64,000 bases of DNA from Streptomyces rubrogriseus (lineage in GTDB: Bacteria; Actinomycetota; Actinomycetes; Streptomycetales; Streptomycetaceae): the NCBI RefSeq assembly GCF_027947575.1, contig NZ_CP116256.1, forward strand, positions 4,278,001 to 4,342,000, read 5' to 3'. A program made the position numbers and the translations under genes. This document shows positions 34,700 to 43,252 of the stretch, in pieces. How positions within the stretch are numbered: position 1 is the stretch's first letter; each line of letters starts with the position of its first letter. The notes beneath the pieces were generated by a model. The model was not told where the DNA came from. It made no database searches and saw only the letters and a program-made list of their open reading frames with translations.

Positions 34700-36940
34700 T
34701 CAGGCGGGAAGAGGCTCGATGCGGGCGGGGACGTGCTTGTGCCAGGGGGTGCCGGCGATGGGGTCGCGCCAGGCGCGGTCGGTGAGGGTGTTCAGGGCGA
34801 CACCGGTGCGTTCGGTGCCGCCGTCCTCGGTGGGCAGGTCGAGGCCGAAACCGTTGGGCAGGGCCGCGTGGCCGGGTTGCAGACGGTCGTCGATTTCGAC
34901 GAGTGCCTGAGCGGTGCCGCGGCTCGTGGTGATCCGGGCCGGGGCGCCGTCGGACAGGCCGAGTTGTTCGGCGTCGTGGGGGCTGACGCGCAGGGCGCCT
35001 TGAGAATCGCGCTTGCGCCAGGCGTTGTCGCGGAAGATCGTGTTCGCTGTGAAGGCCCGGCGCTGGCCGGCGGCCAGGACGATGGGGAAGTCCTTGGTGG
35101 TGTGGACGGCCGGGGTGGAGTCCAGGTCGGCGAGGAGGCCGAGGAGTTCGGGGATGGGCAGTGGGATGCGGTGGCCTGGATGGGGAACGTAGTTCCAGGC
35201 GTCGGCGTACTCGTCCTCGGTGAACGTCATCCCGGACCGACCCTCCAGCATCGCGTCGAACAGTGCGTCGGCGCTTCGGTGTCCGGCCCGGCGCATTGCG
35301 GCCGGGTACTCCTTGGCGATGCGCTGTGCGAGGGCCCACAGCACCGCGGCGGACCGGGCGCCTGCGGGCAGGGTGGGACCGAGAGTCTCGTACAGCAGGT
35401 GCGGGGCCATGGCGAAGGTGGACTTGTCGAGGACGGCCAGGGCGGCGAAGGCGAGCTTGTACGGGGTGCGGCCCAGGCGGGCCGCCGCGCGCAGCGCGGT
35501 GAGCCTGCCGTGGGGGACGGCGTCCAGTTCGCGGATGAGTCGGGCGTAGATCTCGGGTTCGGGCAGGGTGCCGGGCAGCGGGTCGAGGACCGGGGCGCGC
35601 AGGTGGAAGGTGTTGTGGGGGAACTCGAAGGTGAAGAATGTCGCCTCCCACTTCTCGAACTGGGAGGCGGCGGGAAGTACGTAGTCGGCCTGGCGGCCGG
35701 TCTCGGTCAGGGCGATGTCGATGACGACGACGAGGTCGAGCGCGGCGAGCGCCTTCGCGAATCCCGCGGAGTCGGCCAGGGAGTGCGCGGGGTTGGACGA
35801 CTCGATGATCATCGCCCGGAAGCGGTCGGGGTGGTCGGTGAGGATTTCCTCGGCGATGACGTTGCAGGGAACCAGGCCGCCGGGCATCCGCGCACCGGTG
35901 ACGGGGGTGCGGCGCGGGTAGGTGGTGTAGCGGGCCAGCGGGGCGATCCACGAGTGCGGCTGCATGGAGCCGGGCTTGGCGAAGTTTCCGGTGAGCAGCC
36001 AGGTCAGCTTGTTGAGGTAGGACACGAGCGTGCTGTTGGGGCCCTGCTGGACGCCCAGGTCCTCATACGTCGCGACGCTGGAGGCGGTTCCGATGATGCG
36101 TGCCGCCCGGCGCAGCAGGTCCTCGTCCACGCCGCAGGTCCGCGCACAGTTGGCGACATCCACCTCTTTGAGCTGGGCGATGACGGTGTCGGCTCCGGTG
36201 GTGCGGGTGGTGAGGAAGGCGTGGTCCAGGATGTCTTCCTGGACCAGGATGCCGAGGAGGCCGGCCAGGCACCAGGCATCGGTGCCGGGCCTGACCTGGA
36301 GGTGGATGTCGGCGAGGTCGGCGGTCTCGGTACGCACCGGGTCGATGACGATCATGGTGCGGTGGGGATTCTTGGCGATGTCCTTGAGTACGGTGCGGGC
36401 GCGTGGGACGCCGTGCGACTGCCAGGGGTTCTTGCCGAGGAAGAGGGAGACTTCGGCGTTCTGGAAGTCACCGGTGGTGTGTCCGCCGGTGAGGTGGGCG
36501 TCGACGAAGCCCTCGCCGGTCTTCTCCTGAGCGAGGGGGTTGGAGCGGTAGCGGGCGCCGAGGGCGCGTAGCAGGGCGCCGCTGTAGGCGCCGCCGAGGT
36601 GGTTGCCTTGTCCGCCGCCGCCGTAGAAGAAGATCGATTCTCCGCCGTGGGTGTCGCGCACGGTCTTCAGGCGGGCGGCGATCTCGCGGATGGCGGTGTC
36701 CCAGTCGATGGAGGTGAAGGTGCCGTCCGCCTCCCGGCGCAGCGGGCTCGTCAGCCGAGTGCCGCTGTTTTGGTAGTGGTCCAGCCGCAGGGCCTTGTTG
36801 CAGGTGTAGCCGGCGGTGGCGACATGCTCCTTGTCACCGCGGATCTTGGCGAAGCGGCGGCCGTCGGTCTGGATCTGAATGCCGCAGTTGTTCTCGCACA
36901 GGATGCACGCACTCTTGTGCCAGGCGGCGTCGGCTGTCAT
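34700..36940 (-). CDS. Molybdopterin-dependent oxidoreductase (formate dehydrogenase/acetylene hydratase-like)
   Basis: 746 residues, cytoplasmic (no Tat signal). Four cysteines for a [4Fe-4S] cluster are at 12, 15, 19 and 47 (SACILCENNCG; GYTCNKAL). Molybdopterin-binding segments include FFYGGGGQGNHLGGAY, FLGKNPWQSHG, VIDPVRTETADLADIHLQVR and a C-terminal dinucleotide-binding domain (RRAFTANTIFRD, LGLSDGAPARI). The position corresponding to the FDH (seleno)cysteine region reads NHLGG with no Cys, so the metal ligand is unclear. It lies between the hydratase and thioesterase genes. The substrate is unknown. Confidence 0.88.
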   Translation of the reverse strand: MTADAAWHKSACILCENNCGIQIQTDGRRFAKIRGDKEHVATAGYTCNKALRLDHYQNSGTRLTSPLRREADGTFTSIDWDTAIREIAARLKTVRDTHGGESIFFYGGGGQGNHLGGAYSGALLRALGARYRSNPLAQEKTGEGFVDAHLTGGHTTGDFQNAEVSLFLGKNPWQSHGVPRARTVLKDIAKNPHRTMIVIDPVRTETADLADIHLQVRPGTDAWCLAGLLGILVQEDILDHAFLTTRTTGADTVIAQLKEVDVANCARTCGVDEDLLRRAARIIGTASSVATYEDLGVQQGPNSTLVSYLNKLTWLLTGNFAKPGSMQPHSWIAPLARYTTYPRRTPVTGARMPGGLVPCNVIAEEILTDHPDRFRAMIIESSNPAHSLADSAGFAKALAALDLVVVIDIALTETGRQADYVLPAASQFEKWEATFFTFEFPHNTFHLRAPVLDPLPGTLPEPEIYARLIRELDAVPHGRLTALRAAARLGRTPYKLAFAALAVLDKSTFAMAPHLLYETLGPTLPAGARSAAVLWALAQRIAKEYPAAMRRAGHRSADALFDAMLEGRSGMTFTEDEYADAWNYVPHPGHRIPLPIPELLGLLADLDSTPAVHTTKDFPIVLAAGQRRAFTANTIFRDNAWRKRDSQGALRVSPHDAEQLGLSDGAPARITTSRGTAQALVEIDDRLQPGHAALPNGFGLDLPTEDGGTERTGVALNTLTDRAWRDPIAGTPWHKHVPARIEPLPA

Positions 36941-37036
36941 CGGCCCTGTCTCCTAATGCGGTGGAAGGCTGGTGCGGCCCGCGCCCCAGGGGTAAGCGCC
37001 CGGGGCGCGGCTTGGTGGGGATAGTGAGACGTCGGC

Positions 37037-37708
37037 TCAGCCGAGCGGGTTGGTGGTGTCGCGCAGGGTGGCCGAAGCCGGGGCGTACATGCGGGCCTTG
37101 ATGGTGCCGAGGGTGTCGCCGGCCTTGTTCACCTGTGCCTGGGCGATCTCGATGGCTGTGGAGCGCACGGCGTCCTCGCCGACCGCCTGGTCGACGATGC
37201 CGGCGGCCGCGGCGTCGGTGCCGCCGTAGCGGCGGGCGGTGAGCATGGCCTCGTGGGCGGTCTGCGGGGCCAGTCGGGACTGGATGAGGGCGGCCATGCC
37301 GGGGGTGAAGGGGATGTTGATGTCCGCTTCGGGCAGGCACCAGTAGCCGCGGTCGGCACGCATGACACGGAAGTCGTGGGCGAGGGAGAACATCGCACCG
37401 GCGGCGAAGGTGTGCCCCTGAAGCGCGGCCACCGTGACGACCGGCAGCGACAGCATCCGCGCGAACAGTTCATGGACGGAGACGACGTAGTCCTGGTGCT
37501 GGTCGGCGTGGGCGAACAGCCAGTCCAGGTCCAGCCCGTTGGAGTAGAACTTGCCAGTGGCTGCGGTGACCAGGGCGCGAGGGCCTTCCGCCTTCTCCAC
37601 CTCGTCGAGCGCGGCGCTGACGGCGGTGAGCCAGTCGGGGTGGAAGCGGTTCTCACCGTCTCCCAGGTCCAGGACGAAGACGTTGTCGTGACGGTCGAGC
37701 GAGGGCAT
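37037..37708 (-). CDS. Enoyl-CoA hydratase/isomerase family protein
   Basis: 223 residues, slightly short for the family. The crotonase signature is TVAALQGHTFAAGAMFSLAH, with the oxyanion-hole segment KFYSNGLDLDW and EADINIPFTPGMAALI. The Glu usually found at the active site is in LPEADIN. It precedes the molybdopterin oxidoreductase gene by about 100 bases on the same strand and is probably co-transcribed with it and with the thioesterase. Confidence 0.88.
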   Translation of the reverse strand: MPSLDRHDNVFVLDLGDGENRFHPDWLTAVSAALDEVEKAEGPRALVTAATGKFYSNGLDLDWLFAHADQHQDYVVSVHELFARMLSLPVVTVAALQGHTFAAGAMFSLAHDFRVMRADRGYWCLPEADINIPFTPGMAALIQSRLAPQTAHEAMLTARRYGGTDAAAAGIVDQAVGEDAVRSTAIEIAQAQVNKAGDTLGTIKARMYAPASATLRDTTNPLG

Positions 37709-37755
37709 GGCGACTCCTTCGGGGTGTGCAAGTGAAGCGGCTGGGCGGCTGTGGG

Positions 37756-38367
37756 CTACGGCCGGGGACCGGAATCGACGCCGGGGCGGTCGCGCAGGGC
37801 GTGGAGGAGCAGGTCGTGTATTTCGGCGGCGGCAGCCTCGATCGGGGCCGTGCTCTGCTCAGCCCGGCACATGATCACCGCGCCTTCCACCGCGGCGATG
37901 ATGAAGGCACCGAGTCGGCGGCTGCGTTCCTCGCCCAGGCCGTGCCGCAGGAGGAGGGCCGCGAGGGCCTCCTGCCAGCGGGCGAAGACTGCGGCAGCGG
38001 AACGGGCGAGCTGGGGTGCGTCGTCATTGGTCTCCACGGCCACCGCCACGATCGGGCAACCGGCCCTGAAGTCGCTCTCCACGAGCCGCTCACGCCACAG
38101 CAGGAAAAATGCGTCGATCGCCGCCACGGGATCATCCGCCTGCATGGCAGCGTCGATCAGCCCCGCGATGAAGTCCCCCGCCAGCGCCACCGCTTCATCG
38201 ATGAGCTGCGCCCTTCCGCCAGGGAAGTGGTGGTACACCGAGCCCCGAGGGGCTCCGCTGTGAGCGAGCACCCGGTCGATGCTGGTCGCGCTCGCGCCGT
38301 ACTCCCGCAGCAGAGCGGCAGCACTGAGGATCATCCGGTCACGGCTGTCACTCCTGCGCGGACTCAC
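37756..38367 (-). CDS. TetR family transcriptional regulator
   Basis: GTG 38367 is the likely start, with GGGGAGG a little upstream; 203 residues. The HTH is DRMILSAAALLREYGASATS, then IDRVLAHSGAPRGSVYHHFP. The C-terminal domain is of the LmrA/YxaF type (FRAGCPIVAVAVETND). It is the first gene of the hydratase-oxidoreductase-thioesterase row and a good candidate for its regulator. A TACCTGTCGGTA palindrome at 38418 lies upstream. Confidence 0.88.
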   Translation of the reverse strand: MSPRRSDSRDRMILSAAALLREYGASATSIDRVLAHSGAPRGSVYHHFPGGRAQLIDEAVALAGDFIAGLIDAAMQADDPVAAIDAFFLLWRERLVESDFRAGCPIVAVAVETNDDAPQLARSAAAVFARWQEALAALLLRHGLGEERSRRLGAFIIAAVEGAVIMCRAEQSTAPIEAAAAEIHDLLLHALRDRPGVDSGPRP

Positions 38368-38498
38368 CTGCCCTACACCTCCCCACGACGTGGCCCTTCC
38401 TCCACGAACGGACGGGCTACCTGTCGGTAACTTATGGGATATGGCATAGAACATGCAAGGGGGGTGCGGGCGATGGAACTCCCGGCCCTCCTCGGCCT

Positions 38499-38650
38499 CG
38501 GAGCACCCCCGCGTCGGCGGGGAGAACGAGAACGTCGCCTTCGACCCCGGCGACCTCACCGCAACACCCCGCGTCGGTGGGAGGACCAAGGCACCAAACA
38601 CCCCGGCTACGGCCGCTGCGGAGCACCCCCGCCGACGCGGGGGTGCTCCG
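38499..38650 (-). CRISPR. Degenerate type I-E CRISPR array, three repeats and two spacers, no cas genes nearby
   Basis: Repeat 1 (38499-38527, 29 bases; reverse strand starts GTTCTCCCCGCCGACGCGGG) is followed by a 32-base gap. Repeat 2 (38560-38587) is degenerate and one base short, with a 31-base gap after it. Repeat 3 begins at 38619. Periods are 61 and 59. Size, spacing and the GTxCTCCCCGC...GTGCTCCG form match actinobacterial type I-E repeats. Repeat 3 has become a perfect 14-base inverted repeat around CGAC. The forward direction by convention is the minus strand. No cas gene is present in the window. Confidence 0.7.
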
Positions 38651-38659
38651 GACACCGTG

Positions 38660-39290
38660 ACGACCAGCCGCAGCTCGTCTTCAACCGGATCGGTCCGCAC
38701 AACCCCAACACCGTCATCGCGCAGCTGGCCGAGCAGACCCAGCGGCACTGGCAGGGACACGACTACGACGGCGACTTCCACACGTACGACGGCAAGCTGC
38801 CCATCGTGGTCACCGGCATGAAGCAGCTCAAGGAGCACGGCCCGGCCGGAGCGGTCTTCCGGCGCTTCGGCCGACCGCACAATCAGACCCTCATCGACGC
38901 GATCGGCAACCCGCCGCGAAGCCCACGACGCCCGCAAGCAGGCCGAGTACGCCGCCCGCCAGCGGGAGCCTCAGGAGGAGTTGCGCCGCATCGCCGCACA
39001 GCACAGGGCAGAGAGGGAGGCGCACTATGAGAGCGGCACTCTCATGGTGCGCCTGCAGTCGGTCGCCGGCGCCCCGGCACCTGTCGCCTGCGCACCCCCT
39101 TCGCGTTGGCGCGCGCCGTCCGGACCAGCTACCTGGGCTTCGCCAGGCGCGACATCGCACCGGAACCCGACCGCGCCGTCCTGGTCGACGTGCCCGCCGG
39201 GCCGGTCTTCCCCGACGCGACCACCGACGCACCCGCGTTCATCCGCAACCATCCGCGGCGACGTGCACCGGCCCTAAGCGTTCGGCCGGC
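38660..39290 (+). pseudogene. Frameshifted gene of unknown function next to the CRISPR remnant
   Basis: Three plus-strand segments read like protein in successive frames: QLVFNRIGPHNPNTVIAQLA to FRRFGRPHNQTLIDAI (to about 38910), then AHDARKQAEYAARQREPQEE to HYESGTLMVRLQ (to about 39065), then RTSYLGFARRDIAPEPDRAV to PDATTDAPAFIRNHP (to about 39260). The middle part is a charged helix, possibly coiled coil. I do not recognise the family. The frame changes and missing start suggest a decayed gene. Confidence 0.45.
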
Positions 39291-39579
39291 CCCGCCGGTC
39301 ATCACGTCCCGGGACCGGGCCCGAGCAGCGTGCGGGTCAGCCGCCCGCCGGGGTCGGACCGACCGTGCTTCCGGCGCTGGAGGGCGCAGGTGGAGGACGA
39401 CGGTCCTGTCGTCCAGCTGTCCAACGATGCGGTGATCCGCACGGGTACCGCGAACGGTCAGCCGGTCTCAGCTGCCCGTGTCAACAGAACGACAACCCGG
39501 GCCCGACCAGCGCAGCTTGAAGGAATCCTGTCCAGGCCGCTCAGTCGAGGGCGCAGCTATCATCAGGTCAAGGGCGACC

Positions 39580-39856
39580 ATGGGGATTGTGCTCGTGCTC
39601 GGGTTGGCGGCTCTGGCCGGGTACATGATCAGAAGCGCCGTGTTGGTGTGGCGTGATCCCTGCCGGGCCAGGTCGGAGGCTGCCGGGTGGTGGGCCAAGT
39701 TTGGAGAGCGGGGGGGCGTGGGCAGTCACGCGTGGCGTCGTACCCGTCGCGGCCATGTCGTGCCTGGCCTGCATGATGATGTGCTTCCTCGACGCCGAAA
39801 GCTGGGCAGGGGTTGGAGGCCCCCTGGAGACTGCGGGGGAGCCCTCTTCCTTTTGA
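39580..39856 (+). pseudogene. Small two-helix membrane protein broken at a G7 run
   Basis: ATG 39580 opens MGIVLVLGLAALAGYMIRSA, VLVWRDPCRARSEAAGWWAK, FGERGG. At a run of seven G (39710-39716) the protein-like text shifts frame and continues AWAVTRGVVPVAAMSCLACM, MMCFLDAESWAG, to a stop at 39856. Joined, it is about 91 residues with two membrane helices. The shift could be a mutation, a sequencing error or slippage. Confidence 0.45.
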
Positions 39857-39994
39857 CGCTGACCTGTTGGGCCGGAATCGTGGAGCCGACGGCCGCGCTG
39901 AAGGGGGAGAGTCCGCGCCGCACGGCGGGGCACGACGCAGGGCTGGCCACCGACCGCCCTGACCCATGGGGGTGGCGGGGGATCGGTCTCGTGA

Positions 39995-41149
39995 TCAACG
40001 GACAGGAGTCGGGAAGGACTTGTCGCCGAAGAGGATCCGGCCCGCCGCGGCCCGGCCGACCGGCGTGCGGAGCAGTGTGAAAGCCGCTTGGGCCATGGTG
40101 GGTGTGCGCACCTGGGCCAGTCCTGTGCGCAAGGTCAGCCGACCTCGGAAAGCGGCGCGCAGAGCGGCTCCGTCGTAGGCGGACAGCGTGTCCGGCCGCC
40201 TGGCATGCAGTGCGTGGTCCAAGACTTCGGCCGCGAACTCCGACAGTCGCAGACAGGGATCCAGGCCGCCGGCGGTGAGCGGGGAGACCGCGCCGGCCGC
40301 GTCCCCCACCAGAAGGCCGGCGGCGCAGCCGATCCGGCGCAGTACGCCCCCGACGGGAATCGGGCCGCCGCGCCGTTCCACCGCCTCCGGCCGGTCCACG
40401 CCGGACACCCCGGGCGCTGACGCGCTGAACCGCTGCAGTGCTCCGCGAAGTCCGCCCGGGAAGCGGTCCGCATAACCTGCGACGCCCACATGCGCGTGCT
40501 GCCCGTCGTTGACCACCCACGCCAGGTAGCCGGGAGCGAGCGAGGGGTCGAGCACGCAGTGGAAGGTCGGAGGCTCGTCGCGGCCGGCAAGCTCGAAGAC
40601 CTCTTCGGCTCCGACCAGCAGGTGGTGATTGCGGTCGAGGGCGAGGTCGCGGGCGACGGTGGAGCGTGCTCCGTCGGCACCGACGACGAACCGCGTTCGG
40701 ACCGCCGTAGGCCCGTCGCGGCTGAGGAGGCGGAACGTGTCGCCGTGCCGTCCGGCGTAGCGCGTGCCCAGGGCGATCCGCACGCCGGCGATCGCCGCGG
40801 TGGCCGCCGTCGCCGTGTAGAGAGGCGCCATGTCTCCTACGCGGTACTCGTCGCGGCTACTGACCAGGGTGACCGGGCGGCGCAGGTCGGGCGGGTAGAG
40901 GACGACCCGACGAATCGGTGGGCCGAGGTGCTCGGGCGGCAGCGGAAAGTCGTCGAGCGTCTTCCGCACGAAGATCCCCGTGGTGCGGACCGCGCCGGCG
41001 AGACTGGTTCGCCGGTCGATCAGGAGGACGTCGTGGCCCTGCCGTGCGAGGAGTGTGGCGGTGTGGAGGCCGGCCAGCCCGGCGCCGACGACCAGGACGT
41101 CGGTACGGGCGGTGGGCCCGAGGCCGTCGCAGCCGGTCGGTGTCGTCAC
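39995..41149 (-). CDS. FAD-dependent oxidoreductase (geranylgeranyl reductase-like)
   Basis: 384 residues. The FAD-binding dinucleotide motif is VLVVGAGLAGLHTATLLARQ, ending at DRR. A second motif is FVVGADGARSTVARDL, and the third is GLLVGDAAGAVSPLTAGGLD. The order is that of the GR/UbiH-like flavoprotein group. The substrate is unknown. Its start overlaps the stop of the HTH gene by four bases, and that gene is in turn coupled to a DUF2975 gene, so all three form one operon. Confidence 0.88.
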   Translation of the reverse strand: MTTPTGCDGLGPTARTDVLVVGAGLAGLHTATLLARQGHDVLLIDRRTSLAGAVRTTGIFVRKTLDDFPLPPEHLGPPIRRVVLYPPDLRRPVTLVSSRDEYRVGDMAPLYTATAATAAIAGVRIALGTRYAGRHGDTFRLLSRDGPTAVRTRFVVGADGARSTVARDLALDRNHHLLVGAEEVFELAGRDEPPTFHCVLDPSLAPGYLAWVVNDGQHAHVGVAGYADRFPGGLRGALQRFSASAPGVSGVDRPEAVERRGGPIPVGGVLRRIGCAAGLLVGDAAGAVSPLTAGGLDPCLRLSEFAAEVLDHALHARRPDTLSAYDGAALRAAFRGRLTLRTGLAQVRTPTMAQAAFTLLRTPVGRAAAGRILFGDKSFPTPVR

Positions 41150-41391
41150 AGGTGCCGCCCCGCGGCCGTGGCCTCGTTCGCCAGGCTTTCGGCCTCCCAG
41201 CGCAGCAGGTCTCCGGGCTGGCAGTCCAGGACCTCGCAGAGCGCGGCCAGGGTGGAAAACCGGACCGCCTTGGCGCGTCCGTTCTTGAGGACCGCCAGGT
41301 TGGCGGGGGTGATGCCGACACGTTCCGCGAGTTCGCCCACGGACATCTTGCGCCTGGCCAGCATCACGTCGATGTCGACGACGATCGGCAT
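41146..41391 (-). CDS. Small helix-turn-helix (XRE/HTH_26) regulator
   Basis: 81 residues from ATG 41391. The HTH is VMLARRKMSVGELAERVGIT, then PANLAVLKNGRAKAVRFSTL, followed by CEVLDCQPGDLLRWE, a typical end of these short regulators. They usually occur with a DUF2975 membrane protein, as here: the two genes overlap by one base. It overlaps the downstream FAD enzyme gene by four bases. Confidence 0.9.
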   Translation of the reverse strand: MPIVVDIDVMLARRKMSVGELAERVGITPANLAVLKNGRAKAVRFSTLAALCEVLDCQPGDLLRWEAESLANEATAAGRHL

Positions 41392-41882
41392 CAGATCACC
41401 CTGGCCAGCTCGGCCTGCATCCGGGTCGCCTCGACCTCGCGGACGACCGCCTGGGCCAGCAGCATCCGCAGCACGAGCACGATGAGGGCGACCGCGAAGA
41501 CCGCCAAGGAGACACCGCCGAGCAGCAGGACGACGCCCGGGGCCACCGCCTCGCCCGGCGCCAGAACGACGCCCAGTGTGAAGACCAGGAGCGCCGCAGC
41601 GGTGAAGGCGCCGATCACGACATGCACGTACCGGAAGGCGCCGTCTGAGAACACGTTCCCGCGTCGCACCATGTTCACCAGCCGCCATACGCAGACCAGG
41701 ACGGTCTGGGCCGTGCCGATGCCCAGGACCACGATCAGCAGGATCGGAACGCGCCGGTCCGCGAGCACACCGCCCTCCATGTCGTCGGCCAGCAGCGCCA
41801 CCATCACGGTCTGCACGAACAGCGAACCGGCGAGCAGTGCCACGAGCACGGTACGCAACGCCAACACGGTGATCTTTCTCAT
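41391..41882 (-). CDS. DUF2975 domain-containing membrane protein
   Basis: Start at ATG 41882 with GGGGAAG upstream; 163 residues. Four membrane helices: TVLVALLAGSLFVQTVMVAL, ILLIVVLGIGTAQTVLVCVW, YVHVVIGAFTAAALLVFTLG, and VVLLLGGVSLAVFAVALIVL. NVFSDGAF between helices 2 and 3 is typical of DUF2975. First gene of the operon with the HTH regulator. Function of the family is unknown, though the pair is common in Gram-positive bacteria. Confidence 0.85.
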   Translation of the reverse strand: MRKITVLALRTVLVALLAGSLFVQTVMVALLADDMEGGVLADRRVPILLIVVLGIGTAQTVLVCVWRLVNMVRRGNVFSDGAFRYVHVVIGAFTAAALLVFTLGVVLAPGEAVAPGVVLLLGGVSLAVFAVALIVLVLRMLLAQAVVREVEATRMQAELARVI

Positions 41883-42221
41883 CACTTCCCCTTCGATCGA
41901 AATGCAACAGGAATCTATCGAAACTCAATAGGATGAGCAAGGTGGTGCCGGCGTCCGGGCCGGGCGCTGTGCGCCGAGGGTCGGCAGGTGTGCCGGCCCG
42001 GGCGGTCGGGGTGTGGGGCGTCGGGGTGGCGAGTACGACATCGTTGAGTACGGGGATAGGACGTTGGCGCAGCTCGATGCCGAGGGCACGGCCGAAGCTC
42101 AGCGTCTGTCGCATGGCAGGCCCGACCAGAACCGACATTCGCACCGATCGAGCTTTGAAGTAGCTAAACCGTCCGGTTCTTGCGTGCCGTGGTCCGGCAG
42201 CCTCCTGCGATCCGGTGCATG

Positions 42222-42285
42222 TTGGATCCCGAGCTGCTGGAACGGATCACCGCGCGGCGCGCGGAACTGGACGAACTGGTCCTGT
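42222..42285 (+). pseudogene. Fragment MDPELL-type N-terminus, copy A
   Basis: Encodes DPELLERITARRAELDELVL and ends abruptly at a junction. Nearly the same N-terminus is found on the minus strand at 56402-56467. I recall it as the start of a small coiled-coil protein common near insertion sequences in Streptomyces, but cannot name it. Confidence 0.45.
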
Positions 42286-42289
42286 CGGC

Positions 42290-42468
42290 CACGGCCCGTA
42301 GCGTTCGGGCAGGTCACGCCAGGAGATCCCGGTGCGGATCTTGTAGACCATCCCGTTGATGACCTGCCGGTGTGCCACCCGGGGCCTGCCTGTCGCGGCC
42401 CGCGGTATCAGCGGAGCGAGCAACTCCCACTCCTGATCAGTGAGCTCATGGCGACGTATCACCCCCAT
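42290..42468 (-). pseudogene. IS5-family transposase N-terminal fragment
   Basis: ATG 42468 opens MGVIRRHELTDQEWELLAPL, then IPRAATGRPRVAHRQVINGM and YKIRTGISWRDLPERYGPW, the DUF4096-type N-terminus of IS5 transposases. It stops at the junction with the MDPELL fragment. No DDE residues remain. Confidence 0.75.
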
Positions 42469-43194
42469 GATCCACCACCCGATGATCTTTGAAGACGGAC
42501 CCAAGCTCGCCGAAGGCAGCGCACGGCTCGTCACCCCATTACTGTTCCGGAGTGACTACCTTCATGCCAAGAACGCGAAAATCTGTGTTGGCTGGAGTAG
42601 ACATTGGGTAGTGGTGTGGTTATGTTTCTCCTGTAACCCAGAAGGATCGCAGGGCCCGACAGACACGAACTGCCGGGCAGTAGTACCCGCAGTTGCAGGA
42701 CGGTGCGGTGATGGAGTGTCGAAGCCAGGATGTTGCAGGACGGCGACGGGACTGATGACCGGACCGGGCGGCCCGCAGTGATCAGGGGCCGCCACCGTAG
42801 TGGCACTACCCAGCAGTGAAGTCAGTGAGCGGTACCTCGGTGAAGGCGTCGGCTGCGGACGCGCGCACCGGGAGGTTCGGCAGCGGGGTTCCAAGCCAGA
42901 GCAGACGCAGGACGGGCAACGGGGCTGGCTGCCGAAGAGTGGCGCTGTCACAAGTCACTGAGATGTTCGTAGCACCAGCAGGAGAGCAGTACTAGAGGAA
43001 AGAACGGAGGAACGAAGCGCCATCAGGATCGCCCGGGCGGAGTTTTGGGCCTGGGTACCGCAGGACATCGATAGTGAGGTGGTCTCCGGTCAAGAAACCG
43101 CGATCCCCGCGCCCCCGGCAGCAGGCAGGTCGGGTCCGCGGACACAGAAGGCCGGTGCAGTCTCAGGGCCGGCAGATGGTGTAGGAGTTCCTTC
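42469..43194 (+). other. Non-coding stretch, possible structured RNA or long leader of the MerR gene
   Basis: No frame reads like protein, and the GC content appears lower than in the flanking genes. A 12-base sequence GTTGCAGGACGG occurs twice (near 42692 and 42733), with a third partial copy near 42910. TGGGTAGTG (42605-42613) can pair with CACTACCCA (42804-42812). Local hairpins include GTAGTGGCACTAC. It ends at a perfect hairpin before the MerR gene. A single 9-base pairing in this length can be chance. Confidence 0.35.
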
Positions 43195-43226
43195 GGGGCC
43201 CTGGTGCCGTATGGCACCAGGGCCCC
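43195..43226. terminator. Perfect 14-bp hairpin upstream of the MerR gene
   Basis: GGGGCCCTGGTGCC and its exact complement around the loop GTAT, 26 bases before the start codon at 43253. It may end the upstream transcript or act as an attenuator of the MerR gene. Confidence 0.7.
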
Positions 43227-43252
43227 TCCACGCGTTCCGCAGAGAGGTGCAG

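Noticed and set aside
34667..36571. 634-codon plus-strand open frame across the molybdopterin oxidoreductase gene
   Set aside because: Shadow frame caused by high GC at third positions; no family features.
42540..43200. Group II intron
   Set aside because: No domain V-like hairpin and no reverse transcriptase reading were found.
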